Shown here piece by piece: positions 1 to 8,653 of a DNA stretch of 56,473 nt. Each line of letters opens with the position of its first letter. The first letter of the stretch is position 1. The translations under genes were made by a program, and so were the position numbers. Source of the stretch: Lachnospiraceae bacterium (GTDB lineage: Bacteria; Bacillota; Clostridia; Lachnospirales; Lachnospiraceae); the NCBI GenBank assembly GCA_017392525.1, contig JAFOVD010000058.1:1-56473 (forward strand), written 5' to 3'. The notes beneath the pieces were generated by a model. That model saw only the letters and a list, made by a program, of their open reading frames with translations. It was not told the origin of the DNA and ran no database searches.

Positions 1-554
1 CCGAATCGGCCAACACCACCCTGCCCCGGCGTATTTACCTGGCCTCTTCCCTGTAATTCTCGTTCTACCATCTTCCTGTCAAGGTACGTACCTGCAAATA
101 AAAGGTCTATTCTCCGATCTTTATAATCTACCGGATGCAGATCTGCTGTACCCCCTAGAGGTAGATACTCTACCGTCTTTAAATGTGGATAGTATTGCTT
201 CATATATGCCTGATGCCGCTTATCAATTGCTATTGCATGGTAATCCTTCAGCGGGAAAACCAGTCCCGGATGATGATACAGGGGATGATCCAGGATATAA
301 TTATAAAACGGTGCCTGCAACTGATCTAAAAAACGGCTCCCATCATCCATAACCAGATACGGAAGCTTACTGTTAATATCTAAAACTGCATCATACCGCT
401 TTTCTAAACATGCTTGAAGCGCGTCAAGATTCGTTTCCGAAAACTCCACGCGCTCCACATCACATATTTTTTCCAGCTCCTCCTGGATTCGATCCAGGAA
501 GAAACTACCGGAAAAATAACATAATTCTCTTGAACTGATAAGCAAAACTTTCAT
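1..554 (-). CDS. Glycosyltransferase-like protein, DUF3880/CgeB type (partial)
   Basis: The reading frame starts at an ATG at 554 and runs off the left edge with no stop, so only about 184 N-terminal residues are present. It opens MKVLLISSRELCYFSGSFF and carries a segment reading RRIDLLFAGTYLDRK near residue 155, like the DILFVGS-type strand in DUF3880/CgeB-like glycosyltransferases, which have a Rossmann-like fold. An Asp/His-rich stretch (ILDHPLYHHPGL) precedes it. These proteins are inferred to glycosylate surface or spore components; the substrate cannot be read here. It lies 4 bp downstream of the map stop codon on the same strand, so it probably ends the map operon. The family call is moderate because the catalytic C-terminal half is outside the window. 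Confidence 0.6.
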   Translation of the reverse strand, partial: MKVLLISSRELCYFSGSFFLDRIQEELEKICDVERVEFSETNLDALQACLEKRYDAVLDINSKLPYLVMDDGSRFLDQLQAPFYNYILDHPLYHHPGLVFPLKDYHAIAIDKRHQAYMKQYYPHLKTVEYLPLGGTADLHPVDYKDRRIDLLFAGTYLDRKMVERELQGRGQVNTPGQGGVGRF

Positions 555-558
555 TGCA

Positions 559-1437
559 CTAATAAGAAATTACCTCATATCCATCCTCTGTAACAAGTAC
601 CTGATATTCCCACTGAGCAGATGGCTTACCATCTAATGTATATACTTCCCAGCCATTTTCCTTGTCTGTTGTAATCTGTGCAGTACCCATGTTTACCATT
701 GGTTCAATAGTAAATATCATGCCGGGTACCATAAGCATATCTTCGCCACGATTTGAAAGATATCCAACCCATGGTTCTTCATGGAATTCAAGGCCGATAC
801 CATGACCACCGATTTCACGTACTACGCTGTAACCATTTTCTTCTGCATGTTTATGTACCACTTCTGCCATATCCCCAAGGAATCCCCATGGTTTAACCTC
901 TTTAAGGCCTAAATCACAACACTCTTTTGTCACTTCCACAAGCTTCTTCCATTCCGGATCCACATCACCAATACAGAACATTCTGGATGAATCTGAAAAA
1001 TATCCATCTAGAATAGTAGAACAATCTACATTGATAATATCTCCCTCCTGAAGAATGACATCCTTGGATGGGAATCCATGACATACCTGATCATTCAGAG
1101 ATGTACAAACAGAATATGGGAACCCTTCATAGTTCAATGGTGCAGGAATTCCACCCATCTTTGTTGTAACATCATTTACAATATCGTTAATCTCTGCTGT
1201 TGACATACCGGCTTTAATCTTATCTGCCACCTCATCCAGACAGGCAATATTAATTTTTGCAGATTCTTTAATCTTGGCAATCTGCTCCGGTGTCTTGATA
1301 ATATCTCTAGGTGGGACAATATGTCCCTCTAAAGCGTAGCGATAGATTTTCTTATCCATGTTCTCATGACATGTCTTATACTTCTTACCACTTCCACACC
1401 AACATGGATCATTTCTACCAATTTTAGTTTGTTTCAT
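559..1437 (-). CDS. map: Methionine aminopeptidase type I with N-terminal SEC-C zinc motif
   Basis: Removes the initiator methionine from nascent cytosolic proteins. Residues 7-24 (GRNDPCWCGSGKKYKTCH) form a SEC-C zinc knuckle, seen in many clostridial Map proteins and thought to help ribosome association. The rest is a pita-bread peptidase with its metal ligands visible: His in VCHGFPS, Asp in NVDCS and GYFSDSS, His in GGHGIG, Glu in FTIEPMV and Glu in WEYQVLVT. At 292 residues it is a normal length for the SEC-C form. Its start overlaps the last 14 bp of the upstream SurA-like gene, indicating translational coupling. No damage is seen. Confidence 0.95.
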   Translation of the reverse strand: MKQTKIGRNDPCWCGSGKKYKTCHENMDKKIYRYALEGHIVPPRDIIKTPEQIAKIKESAKINIACLDEVADKIKAGMSTAEINDIVNDVTTKMGGIPAPLNYEGFPYSVCTSLNDQVCHGFPSKDVILQEGDIINVDCSTILDGYFSDSSRMFCIGDVDPEWKKLVEVTKECCDLGLKEVKPWGFLGDMAEVVHKHAEENGYSVVREIGGHGIGLEFHEEPWVGYLSNRGEDMLMVPGMIFTIEPMVNMGTAQITTDKENGWEVYTLDGKPSAQWEYQVLVTEDGYEVISY

Positions 1438-2230
1438 CTTCGTTATTATTTCCTTTCAGCATGTTTAGAATGCCATCCCAGAGGGTACTGTGTCCCTCTT
1501 CCTGCTTCTTCTGAAAATCCTCTCGTTCCTGATCTGTCATACCATTGATATAACTGACCTTAGAGTGGTTTAAAGAAATTTCGCCTATATTGACACGGTT
1601 CCAAACACTTGTATTCTCTTTTATGCTATGACTGGCTTCCAAAAGTTGTGTGAAATCATACCCGTCCCAGTCATATTCATTAAATGTGCGACCATTCTGT
1701 TCTGCTATCCAGCGTTGATACTTCTGGGCTAATGCCATTCGATCAATACTCTCGTTTATCTGCTCATCACTTACAGGAAGATTGTCCTTCTGCTGATCAT
1801 AAAGATCCATCCAGAAGTCTGTCCTCATATTTTCAAGGTATTCCTTTTCTTCATCCGTTAATGAGAAGCCCTTTTCCAATGCTGCATTGTAGAAAATCAT
1901 ATCATGTGCCGCCATACCAAGCGCTGTCTTCTTGGCATCTGCCTGGATAAAAACGCCATTTACATGTCCATTCCAATAGTCCTTGGTATTATCCGGATTA
2001 TAAATCTCTGCCTGTTCCTCGACCTTGGTTTCTTCATAAACCACGTAAAATGCCACATCTGAAAGAGTCATATCCTGCCCGTCTACAGTAGCACACACAT
2101 CATCCAGGTGTTCTTTATAATCCAGAGTTTGCCGACTCTGCAGTCCATGATACACCCCATAGGCAACGACTGCAAGAAGTCCCGCAATTAGAATAATTTT
2201 TATATATTGTTTTTTCCAAAAACTCTTCAT
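1424..2230 (-). CDS. Membrane-anchored SurA/PrsA-like protein without PPIase domain
   Basis: A 268-residue protein with a basic N-terminus and one membrane helix (about residues 9-26), then an extracellular helical domain. The stretch ATVDGQDMTLSDVAFYV resembles the 'V(N)G..It..e' opening of SurA_N/PrsA-type foldases, and the following helices (residues 105-185) fit that fold. No parvulin isomerase motif follows. A chaperone-like role outside the membrane is an inference. Its 3' end overlaps the map start by 14 bp, so the two are co-translated. The start follows a GGAGG site. It could instead be an uncharacterised lineage-specific protein. Confidence 0.6.
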   Translation of the reverse strand: MKSFWKKQYIKIILIAGLLAVVAYGVYHGLQSRQTLDYKEHLDDVCATVDGQDMTLSDVAFYVVYEETKVEEQAEIYNPDNTKDYWNGHVNGVFIQADAKKTALGMAAHDMIFYNAALEKGFSLTDEEKEYLENMRTDFWMDLYDQQKDNLPVSDEQINESIDRMALAQKYQRWIAEQNGRTFNEYDWDGYDFTQLLEASHSIKENTSVWNRVNIGEISLNHSKVSYINGMTDQEREDFQKKQEEGHSTLWDGILNMLKGNNNEDETN

Positions 2231-2262
2231 GCAATCCCTCCTATTCCATCTTCATTATAAAC

Positions 2263-2304
2263 TAAAAAAGCAGGACTGACCAGATTCCCGGTTTCGTCCT
2301 GCTT
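2263..2304 (-). terminator. Intrinsic terminator after the NlpC/P60 gene
   Basis: A 9-bp perfect stem (AAGCAGGAC at 2268-2276 with GTCCTGCTT at 2296-2304) is followed on the minus strand by a T-rich run. It ends the NlpC/P60 transcript and separates it from the SurA-like/map operon. Confidence 0.85.
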
Positions 2305-2318
2305 CTATCTCTCTTTTA

Positions 2319-3482
2319 TTATAATCGGCGAATTGCCACAATTGGTTTACATGTTACGGATCGGTTACATGTAATACCCGCTTTAGTACTCTGAGCTTCT
2401 ACAATCACACCTCCGCCGGCATAGATAGCAACATGACCGGCATAACAAACAATATCTCCCGGCTGAATATTATCATAGCTTACTGCTGAACCAACCGAAC
2501 AAAGAGAACCTGATGTCTGTCTTCCACCATTCAAATATCCAAAATGCTGATATACAGCCTGAACAAAACCGGAACAATCACAACCATTTGTTAAGGATGT
2601 TCCACCCCATACATAAGGATTACCAACAAACTGCATCGCATAAGAAACAACTGCCGAACCACTTACGGAACCACTTGGATTTGCGCTTACTGTTTCTGTT
2701 GTTCCTGAAGTCGTGCTTCCTGAATTATTTCCGGATGATGTATTAGCGGAATTATTTGAAGAACTCTGAGCTGCATTTCGCTGTGCTGCCGCATTCGCCT
2801 GGGCTACTGCTGCCGCCTGACGAGCTGCCTCTGCTTCCTGTGCAGCTTTTTCCTTGGCTGCCGCAAGCTTAGTATCAAAATCCGCCACCTCAGCTGATTT
2901 TTGAGAAATCAGTGTATTCAGTGAAGTTGTCTGTGCCTGATATTCACTCTGCTGGCTCTTTAAAGATGCCATATCATTTTCCAGAGCTGTCTGCAGCGCC
3001 TGTACTTCTGACTGTGTTGCCTGATAGTTCTCAAGCAGGTTACGATCGTATTCATATACAGAACTTGCATATTCCACACGATTCAGGAAATCGCTGATAC
3101 TACCGGACTCCATAAAAATTTCAAGAATAGATTTCTGTCCATTCTCATACATATAACTGATTCGAACCTTCATCGCATCATACTGTGTCTGAACAGCCGC
3201 CTCTGCATCTGCCAGGTTCTGCTTATTTTCCTCAATCTCTGCCTGTGTGTCCGCAATACTTGACTCAAGTTCATCCACCTTGGCCAGCATGGATACCAAT
3301 TCAGAGTCCAATTCATTTAATTCGCTTTCCGCATCACTCTTCTTCTTCTGCAAATCATTAATTGTACTCTGTGTACTTTGTGTAGCATGCACTACATCGA
3401 ATGGGAAAAATGTTGTAAGTGTTACTGCAATTAAAGCAACTGCCACCCCTCGTTTTACTTTTTTTATCTTAAATTTCAACAT
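2319..3482 (-). CDS. Secreted coiled-coil NlpC/P60 peptidoglycan hydrolase
   Basis: A cell-wall endopeptidase of the PcsB/CwlO type. Residues 1-33 form a signal peptide (VAVALIAVTLTTFFPF, cleavage after VVHA). Residues 35-220 are heptad-rich coiled coil that in this family docks to FtsEX or autoinhibits. An Ala/Ser/Asn/Gly-rich linker (about 215-275) leads to a C-terminal NlpC/P60 domain. The catalytic Cys is in NGCDCSGFVQAVY and the His in AGHVAIYAGG. It cleaves peptide stems in peptidoglycan during growth or daughter-cell separation. It is a single gene: veg lies upstream behind its own terminator and a terminator follows. Length and domain order are typical. Confidence 0.92.
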   Translation of the reverse strand: MLKFKIKKVKRGVAVALIAVTLTTFFPFDVVHATQSTQSTINDLQKKKSDAESELNELDSELVSMLAKVDELESSIADTQAEIEENKQNLADAEAAVQTQYDAMKVRISYMYENGQKSILEIFMESGSISDFLNRVEYASSVYEYDRNLLENYQATQSEVQALQTALENDMASLKSQQSEYQAQTTSLNTLISQKSAEVADFDTKLAAAKEKAAQEAEAARQAAAVAQANAAAQRNAAQSSSNNSANTSSGNNSGSTTSGTTETVSANPSGSVSGSAVVSYAMQFVGNPYVWGGTSLTNGCDCSGFVQAVYQHFGYLNGGRQTSGSLCSVGSAVSYDNIQPGDIVCYAGHVAIYAGGGVIVEAQSTKAGITCNRSVTCKPIVAIRRL

Positions 3483-3614
3483 AATTTTTCCTTAATTTTG
3501 AGCTTTGTTACAAAAATATTACTCACGTATTCATCTTAACGAAATATTTTCTATTTTTCAACTATATTTAGGGCATTTTCACAATTTTATCACCAAATCT
3601 AGTGGGGAAAATCA

Positions 3615-3653
3615 CAAAAAAAGAGGAAGAAATACTTCCGTATCTTCTTCCTC
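3615..3653 (-). terminator. Intrinsic terminator after veg
   Basis: GAGGAAGAA/TTCTTCCTC arms (3623-3631 and 3645-3653) enclose a second short ATAC/GTAT pairing. Eight Ts follow on the minus strand (3615-3622). Confidence 0.85.
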
Positions 3654-3676
3654 AACCTTTTCCATATTAAATTTTA

Positions 3677-3919
3677 TTAACAAAGCTTCATGCGGATTTC
3701 TTTTGTTATAATATCCGTATAACTAAATGATAACAACTGTGCTGGCTTCTTGCTATCCTCATCCTGTACAAGGATAGTGAAAACACTTGGATATGCTTCC
3801 TTGATAACTCCGCGCTGAATATCCACCTTGTTACGACCGCGATCCAACTGAATCATAACTTCGCTCCCACACTGTTGCTGAACGGACGCACGAACTTTGT
3901 CGAAATCTGAATGTTCCAT
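3677..3919 (-). CDS. veg: Veg family protein
   Basis: An 80-residue single-domain protein matching the Veg family: a basic DRGRNKVDIQRGVIKEAYPSV core, then a TILVQDE strand and SFSYTDIITKE. In Bacillus subtilis Veg stimulates biofilm formation, apparently by opposing the SinR repressor; whether that applies here is unknown. The gene is monocistronic with a strong consensus promoter (TTGACA, 17 bp, TAAAGT), fitting the famously strong veg promoter. The start follows a GGAGG site. It is divergent from plsC, and the two -35 boxes overlap. Confidence 0.9.
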   Translation of the reverse strand: MEHSDFDKVRASVQQQCGSEVMIQLDRGRNKVDIQRGVIKEAYPSVFTILVQDEDSKKPAQLLSFSYTDIITKEIRMKLC

Positions 3920-3966
3920 ATGTACTTACCTCCAACTTCCGTTTAGCCGACCTAAACGCCTTAATC

Positions 3967-4017
3967 ACTTTACCACACCAAAGCGGATTTGTCAAAGATG
4001 TCCAATTTTGGTATTCT
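3967..4017. promoter_or_regulatory. Back-to-back veg and plsC promoters with overlapping -35 boxes
   Basis: Minus strand (veg): TTGACA at 3995-3990, 17-bp spacer, TAAAGT at 3972-3967. Plus strand (plsC): TTGTCA at 3989-3994, 17-bp spacer, TATTCT at 4012-4017. The two -35 hexamers share five base pairs. Confidence 0.75.
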
Positions 4018-4054
4018 ATAGAAATGAATTTTGAAACACAGAGGTAACAATAAT

Positions 4055-4783
4055 ATGATTCGTACATTATTGGCTGTCTTAACAGTCGTCATATTCTTAA
4101 TTCTTGGCATTCCTGTCCTTGCAATCGAATGGATAATCGGAAGATTTAACAAGGAATGGCAAGACAAATCTACACTTGCATTAGTTAAAGGCGTATTTCG
4201 TCTAATCATTTTCTTCTGTGGCGTGAAGCTCGAAGTACACGGAGAAGAAAAGGTTCCTACCAATCAGGCAGTTTTATATATCGGAAATCATTTAAGTATT
4301 TTCGATGTTGTACTCGCTTATCCACTCTGTAAGGGTCTCACCGGATTTATCTCCAAAGATTCTATTCAGCGTGTGCCGCTTCTTCCTCTTTGGATGAAAC
4401 GTCTCTACTGCCTCTTCTTAGATCGTAAAGATCCAAGAGCCGGTATGAAAGTCATCTTAACAGCAATAGAATATATTAAATCCGGAATTTCTATCTTTAT
4501 CTTCCCGGAAGGTACCAGAAGTAATGATGGAACCATGGGAAGCTTTAAGCAGGGATCCTTTAAGGTGGCAACGAAGACAAACTGTCCTATCGTTCCTGTT
4601 TGTTTCACTAATTCCGAAGCTGTTTTGGAACGATTCCCTATTATTCGTAAGAAGCATGTAATTATCACATTCCTTGACCCTATCGTCCCTGACGATTTGG
4701 ATCCGGAGGACAAAAAGCACATCGCACCTTACGTTCAAAACTTAATGCAGGCACAGTTAGATAAAGACGCCCAAAATATTTAA
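4055..4783 (+). CDS. plsC: 1-acyl-sn-glycerol-3-phosphate acyltransferase
   Basis: Adds the second acyl chain to lysophosphatidic acid, giving phosphatidic acid for membrane phospholipids. One N-terminal membrane helix (about 3-22) is followed by the acyltransferase motifs: NHLSIFD (the catalytic H(X)4D) and FPEGTRS for glycerol-phosphate binding. At 242 residues it is a normal length. The frame opens at a TTG at 4031, but a GAGG site at 4041-4044 lies ten bases before the ATG at 4055, which is the better start. It has its own promoter and a terminator shared with the convergent murF. Confidence 0.92.
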   Translation: MIRTLLAVLTVVIFLILGIPVLAIEWIIGRFNKEWQDKSTLALVKGVFRLIIFFCGVKLEVHGEEKVPTNQAVLYIGNHLSIFDVVLAYPLCKGLTGFISKDSIQRVPLLPLWMKRLYCLFLDRKDPRAGMKVILTAIEYIKSGISIFIFPEGTRSNDGTMGSFKQGSFKVATKTNCPIVPVCFTNSEAVLERFPIIRKKHVIITFLDPIVPDDLDPEDKKHIAPYVQNLMQAQLDKDAQNI

Positions 4784-4788
4784 AACAG

Positions 4789-4833
4789 AAACAGGCGGTA
4801 GAAATGATATTCATCTCTACCGCCTGTTTTTTA
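4789..4833. terminator. Bidirectional terminator between plsC and murF
   Basis: An ACAGGCGGTAGA / TCTACCGCCTGT stem (4791-4802 and 4815-4826) is flanked by an A-rich tract on the left and a T tract on the right, so it can stop both convergent transcripts. Confidence 0.85.
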
Positions 4834-6375
4834 TTCTGTCATTGCTTTTACTATCTCTGGGAAATTCATAAAATGTGACGATTTCACAAGAATCGTATCT
4901 CCCTTAACTATATTCTCTCGAAGGTAAGCTATCAATTCCTGCTTATCTTCGAAGTGAACATTTCTAGAACCTTCTATACCACTATCTAATACTGCACGAT
5001 TCATCTCAGTTGATAGTTCGCCGGTTGTAAGAAGTATATCTATCTTATTTCGAACTACTTCCTGCCCAACCTGATAATGAAGCGCCCGCTCGTCTTCCCC
5101 AAGTTCACCCATATCGCCCAGAACAGCAATCTTTCTGCCTTCTGCCATAGCAAGAACTCCAAGGGATGCCTTCATAGACTGTGGGTTAGCATTGTAACAA
5201 TCATCAATCACCGTATAACCATTATGCTCAATAAAGTTACTACGTCCGCTGATTGTTCCTCCATTTGCGATTCCGGAACGAATCTCCCGAAGTGGCATAT
5301 CCAGCGCCAGTCCCACCAGCGTTGCAGCCAATGCATTATACACATTATGCTCTCCCGGAAGCGGTATAGTCATTAACATCTGTCCACGTCTCGTATGGAA
5401 TACTGCCTGCATACCCTGTAATCCAAGAGATTCCACATCTGTTGCCTGCGCAAACAATTCCTGAACCTCTGAAGCATTCGGAGCATCGTAATTCTTCTCT
5501 CCATACGGAAGAACAGGACCACATCCATGCTCTCCATAGAACTGTAATTCCAGCCCCTCCATTTCAGAAACAGTACACAGCTTATCATCATCCCCATTCA
5601 GGATAACCACACCCGGATGCATCATATGCTTAAATACTTCTGTCTTGGCCTTCAATATACCATCTCTTGTCTTCAGATTCTCCAGATGACACTGCCCTAT
5701 ATTCGTCATAACCACAATATCCGGTTTCGCCATTGCGCCGAGACGATCCATCTCACCAAAATCGGAAATGCCCATTTCCACAACAGCCACTTCATGATGA
5801 TCACGAATTCTAAGCAATGTAAGAGGCAAACCAATCTCATTATTGAAATTACCGGCTGTTTTCAAAACATCATATCGTTCCGATAAAACCGAAGCCACCA
5901 TTTCCTTGGAACTCGTCTTACCAACAGATCCAATAATACCAACGATTGGAATATTAAGTTGCTGACGATAGTACGCTGCCAAATCCTTCAGTGCCTGTTC
6001 TGTACTTTTTACCAGAATATAAGGTCCGGAAACAGTCTCCAGCTCCACCTCTGATAACACAGCCATAGCCCCTGCTTCAAATGATGGCTCAATAAAACGG
6101 TGTCCATCCACCTTCTGGCCCTTGATTGGGATAAATAATCCATCCTTCTCAATCAAACGATTGTCAATTACAGCATTCTGGATTTCGCGCTCCTTATACA
6201 GTGTCACCACATCCTTGTAGGTCCTTACCGTTTCACCGTATAACTCAGGAAATGATACTGCGGTATCCGGATGCATCATCATCGTATCCAAATCCACTGT
6301 TTTCTTGCCATCAACCGGAAAATAAAGTTTTCCACCAGTGGCCTTCATAATATGAAATAAATTCAGATTCTTCAT
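4831..6375 (-). CDS. murF: UDP-N-acetylmuramoyl-tripeptide--D-alanyl-D-alanine ligase
   Basis: The last cytoplasmic Mur ligase: it joins D-Ala-D-Ala to UDP-MurNAc-tripeptide using ATP. An N-terminal substrate domain (about 25-120) is followed by the ATPase core with P-loop GSVGKTSSKEM (about 150-160) and the NEIGLPLTLL segment. The C-terminal ligase domain contains IDDCYNANPQSMKASL. The 514-residue length is slightly long for MurF because of about 40 extra N-terminal residues. It sits 13 bp after ddl, which makes its D-Ala-D-Ala substrate, so one transcript supplies consecutive steps. No key residue is missing. Confidence 0.95.
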   Translation of the reverse strand: MKNLNLFHIMKATGGKLYFPVDGKKTVDLDTMMMHPDTAVSFPELYGETVRTYKDVVTLYKEREIQNAVIDNRLIEKDGLFIPIKGQKVDGHRFIEPSFEAGAMAVLSEVELETVSGPYILVKSTEQALKDLAAYYRQQLNIPIVGIIGSVGKTSSKEMVASVLSERYDVLKTAGNFNNEIGLPLTLLRIRDHHEVAVVEMGISDFGEMDRLGAMAKPDIVVMTNIGQCHLENLKTRDGILKAKTEVFKHMMHPGVVILNGDDDKLCTVSEMEGLELQFYGEHGCGPVLPYGEKNYDAPNASEVQELFAQATDVESLGLQGMQAVFHTRRGQMLMTIPLPGEHNVYNALAATLVGLALDMPLREIRSGIANGGTISGRSNFIEHNGYTVIDDCYNANPQSMKASLGVLAMAEGRKIAVLGDMGELGEDERALHYQVGQEVVRNKIDILLTTGELSTEMNRAVLDSGIEGSRNVHFEDKQELIAYLRENIVKGDTILVKSSHFMNFPEIVKAMTE

Positions 6376-6388
6376 AAAACGCTATATC

Positions 6389-7441
6389 CTATTCGTACTT
6401 TGCTAAAGACATGCGAATCAATTCCTCGCAAAGATCCTCATAACTTGTTCCAAGCACTGCTGCTTCCTGAGGCATCAGACTTGTTGGTGTCATCCCCGGA
6501 AGTGTGTTTGCTTCCAGGCAGAAGATATGTCCCTTCTCATCCATAAGAAAATCCATACGTGAATATGTATCCAGTCCAAGACCTGCTGCCACGCGCTCTG
6601 CGTACAACTGCATCTCAGCTGTCTTATCATCCGGAATCTCAGCCGGACAAGTCTCTACTGCAGAACCTGCAGCATATTTATTCTTGTAATCATAGAAACC
6701 AATCTTTGGTGCAATTTCAATAACAGGAAGTGCCTTGCCTTCCAGAACACCACAAGAGAATTCTCTTCCCTTGATATAGTCCTCTACAACAACCTCATCT
6801 TCCCAGAAGAATGCATCATCCAAAGCCTTCTGCATCTCATCTGCTGAATTAACAATTGTAACACCGATGGATGATCCGCCACATGCCGGCTTAACAACTA
6901 CCGGATAGTTGATTTCCATATCTTCTAAATCCTGTTTATATGTATCCTTCTGCAGGGAGAATCCGGCAGGGAATGGAATATCGTAATTAGACAGATACTG
7001 CTTTGTAACTCCTTTATCCATTGCTAAGGCGCAACTTAAATAACCATTTCCGGTGTACTTGATTCCAAATAAATCAAATGCAGCCTGCACCTTGCCATTT
7101 TCGCCGTCTGCACCATGTAATGCCATAAAAACAATATCTGCTGCGGAACAGATTCTGATTACATTTGGTCCAAAGAAACTCTTGGAGTCTCCCGGACGAC
7201 TAGCCTTAATTGCTTCAATATCTGGAGCTTCTGTTGGGATTGTTTCCACCTTGACACTTGCTTCCTCAGCGCGGTCGAAGATACCTGAGATATCATCACC
7301 TTCCACGCCATATCCCATAAATACGTCTAATGTTAAAGCCTTATGACCTCTTGCACGAAGCGCCTTTGCCACCATGTCTCCTGATTTAAAAGACACATCA
7401 CGCTCCGTACTGAGTCCACCAGCTAATACTACAACATTCAT
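6389..7441 (-). CDS. ddl: D-alanine--D-alanine ligase
   Basis: An ATP-grasp enzyme that forms the D-Ala-D-Ala dipeptide of peptidoglycan. It opens MNVVVLAGGLSTERDVSFKSG, the typical first strand and glycine loop. ATP-grasp features include YPVVVKPACGGSSIGV and the metal-binding C-terminal CLEANTLPGMTPTSL. At 350 residues it is a standard length. A GGAG site precedes the ATG. It is the first gene of a ddl-murF pair. The VanA-type hallmark residues were not checked, so ligase specificity for D-Ala is assumed from the family and from the murF partner. Confidence 0.95.
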   Translation of the reverse strand: MNVVVLAGGLSTERDVSFKSGDMVAKALRARGHKALTLDVFMGYGVEGDDISGIFDRAEEASVKVETIPTEAPDIEAIKASRPGDSKSFFGPNVIRICSAADIVFMALHGADGENGKVQAAFDLFGIKYTGNGYLSCALAMDKGVTKQYLSNYDIPFPAGFSLQKDTYKQDLEDMEINYPVVVKPACGGSSIGVTIVNSADEMQKALDDAFFWEDEVVVEDYIKGREFSCGVLEGKALPVIEIAPKIGFYDYKNKYAAGSAVETCPAEIPDDKTAEMQLYAERVAAGLGLDTYSRMDFLMDEKGHIFCLEANTLPGMTPTSLMPQEAAVLGTSYEDLCEELIRMSLAKYE

Positions 7442-7527
7442 TTCAATTCTCCTTCTTTCAAGGTAACATTTCTTATTTTAAACTAATCTAAATTATATTA
7501 CCCCAATACACGGTGGACTTCAATAGA

Positions 7528-8541
7528 TTAAAAGTACCAAATCAATGGAATCTCTCGAATCATATCCTCCATATGATATTCAATTTTCGATTCCGGATTC
7601 AATTCCTTTAGCAAAGACTTCGCCCATTCCACATCTTTATTCGCCAGGCTCATCTGCCCCAAACGGTATTCCAGATTCATTCGTCCCCAGACCAGAACAA
7701 TTACAAGCATCATATTTCCCAGGAAATAATACTGCTCCATAATCAGTGGCATTTCCTGAGACGCCAGCAAAAGCTCCCCCATTAACATTTTCGTCATCAC
7801 AATATTGAAACGATTACAACAGTTCTCTTCATCTGCCACAATATTCTGCAAATCAATAATTCTTCGATGCATCTGAAAATACTGCATCGCCTTATCATAT
7901 TCATGTATCCGAAAATATAAAACTCCTACAAGATTTATCAGTCTTCTCTCATCCAAATCCGAGGTCAGCCGTCCGATAGTTCCATTCATATACTTAGGCA
8001 AATCTGCCTCCTGAAACCCGACTTTACGATTCAACAGATTCAAAATATCCTTCAACATGACATCTGTAATGGTCTTTATACTCTCTCTTTGCGCAGGCGA
8101 ATCATCCAACACATAACACTGCATCTCTCTAAATTTCCAACAAACCGTTATATACGCCCAGGCCATCTCCCGATTCGATCTATAGTAAACCGCCTTCATC
8201 TCCTCAGGTTCAACCGGTGGTTTTAAAACCTTTCCCTCTCTGAAATTCTTTTTTGTCCAACGATCCATCTTCTCCATAATCTCTTTATCCTGCGTCTTCT
8301 GATCCTGAGATTCTTCCTCTTCCGCAGTCTGCATAATCAAAGACTGTTGGCAGTCCAATCCCTTCTCCCGGAAAAATCCTAAGATTCGTTCTATGGAATC
8401 CTGTGTAGGAACTTGTGTCCCTCTCTCATATCTGGAAATAGACGTGCTAGACAATTGTGTCTCTCTTGCCAGTGCTTTTTGAGAGATCTTTAGAATTTTT
8501 CGTAACTCCCTGATCTGTACCCCCATTGACCAAGGTTGCAT
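7528..8541 (-). CDS. XRE-family transcriptional regulator with TPR-like C-terminal domain
   Basis: Residues 7-60 form an HTH_3 domain (IRELRKILKISQKALARE, then STSISRYERGTQVP). The remaining roughly 270 residues are helical and TPR-like, in the style of Rgg/PlcR-like regulators that can bind peptides or partner proteins; no ligand can be inferred. An ATG at 8559 is possible, but a GGGAGG site lies inside its first codons, seven bases before the ATG at 8541, which is chosen. The gene lies alone between hpf and ddl. Confidence 0.75.
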   Translation of the reverse strand: MQPWSMGVQIRELRKILKISQKALARETQLSSTSISRYERGTQVPTQDSIERILGFFREKGLDCQQSLIMQTAEEEESQDQKTQDKEIMEKMDRWTKKNFREGKVLKPPVEPEEMKAVYYRSNREMAWAYITVCWKFREMQCYVLDDSPAQRESIKTITDVMLKDILNLLNRKVGFQEADLPKYMNGTIGRLTSDLDERRLINLVGVLYFRIHEYDKAMQYFQMHRRIIDLQNIVADEENCCNRFNIVMTKMLMGELLLASQEMPLIMEQYYFLGNMMLVIVLVWGRMNLEYRLGQMSLANKDVEWAKSLLKELNPESKIEYHMEDMIREIPLIWYF

Positions 8542-8581
8542 ACTCTTTCCTCCCTTCATGCATGTTACTGTACTAGAAATA

Positions 8582-8606
8582 AAAGAGGACCAACAAGTGG
8601 TCCTCT
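8582..8606 (-). terminator. Intrinsic terminator after hpf
   Basis: AAGAGGACCA / TGGTCCTCTT is a ten-bp perfect stem with a 5-nt loop, followed by TTATTT on the minus strand. It ends the hpf transcript. Confidence 0.85.
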
Positions 8607-8653
8607 TCTCCCCCTTATTTAGTTGTCTAACCTAATTCAGAATTATCGATTTT

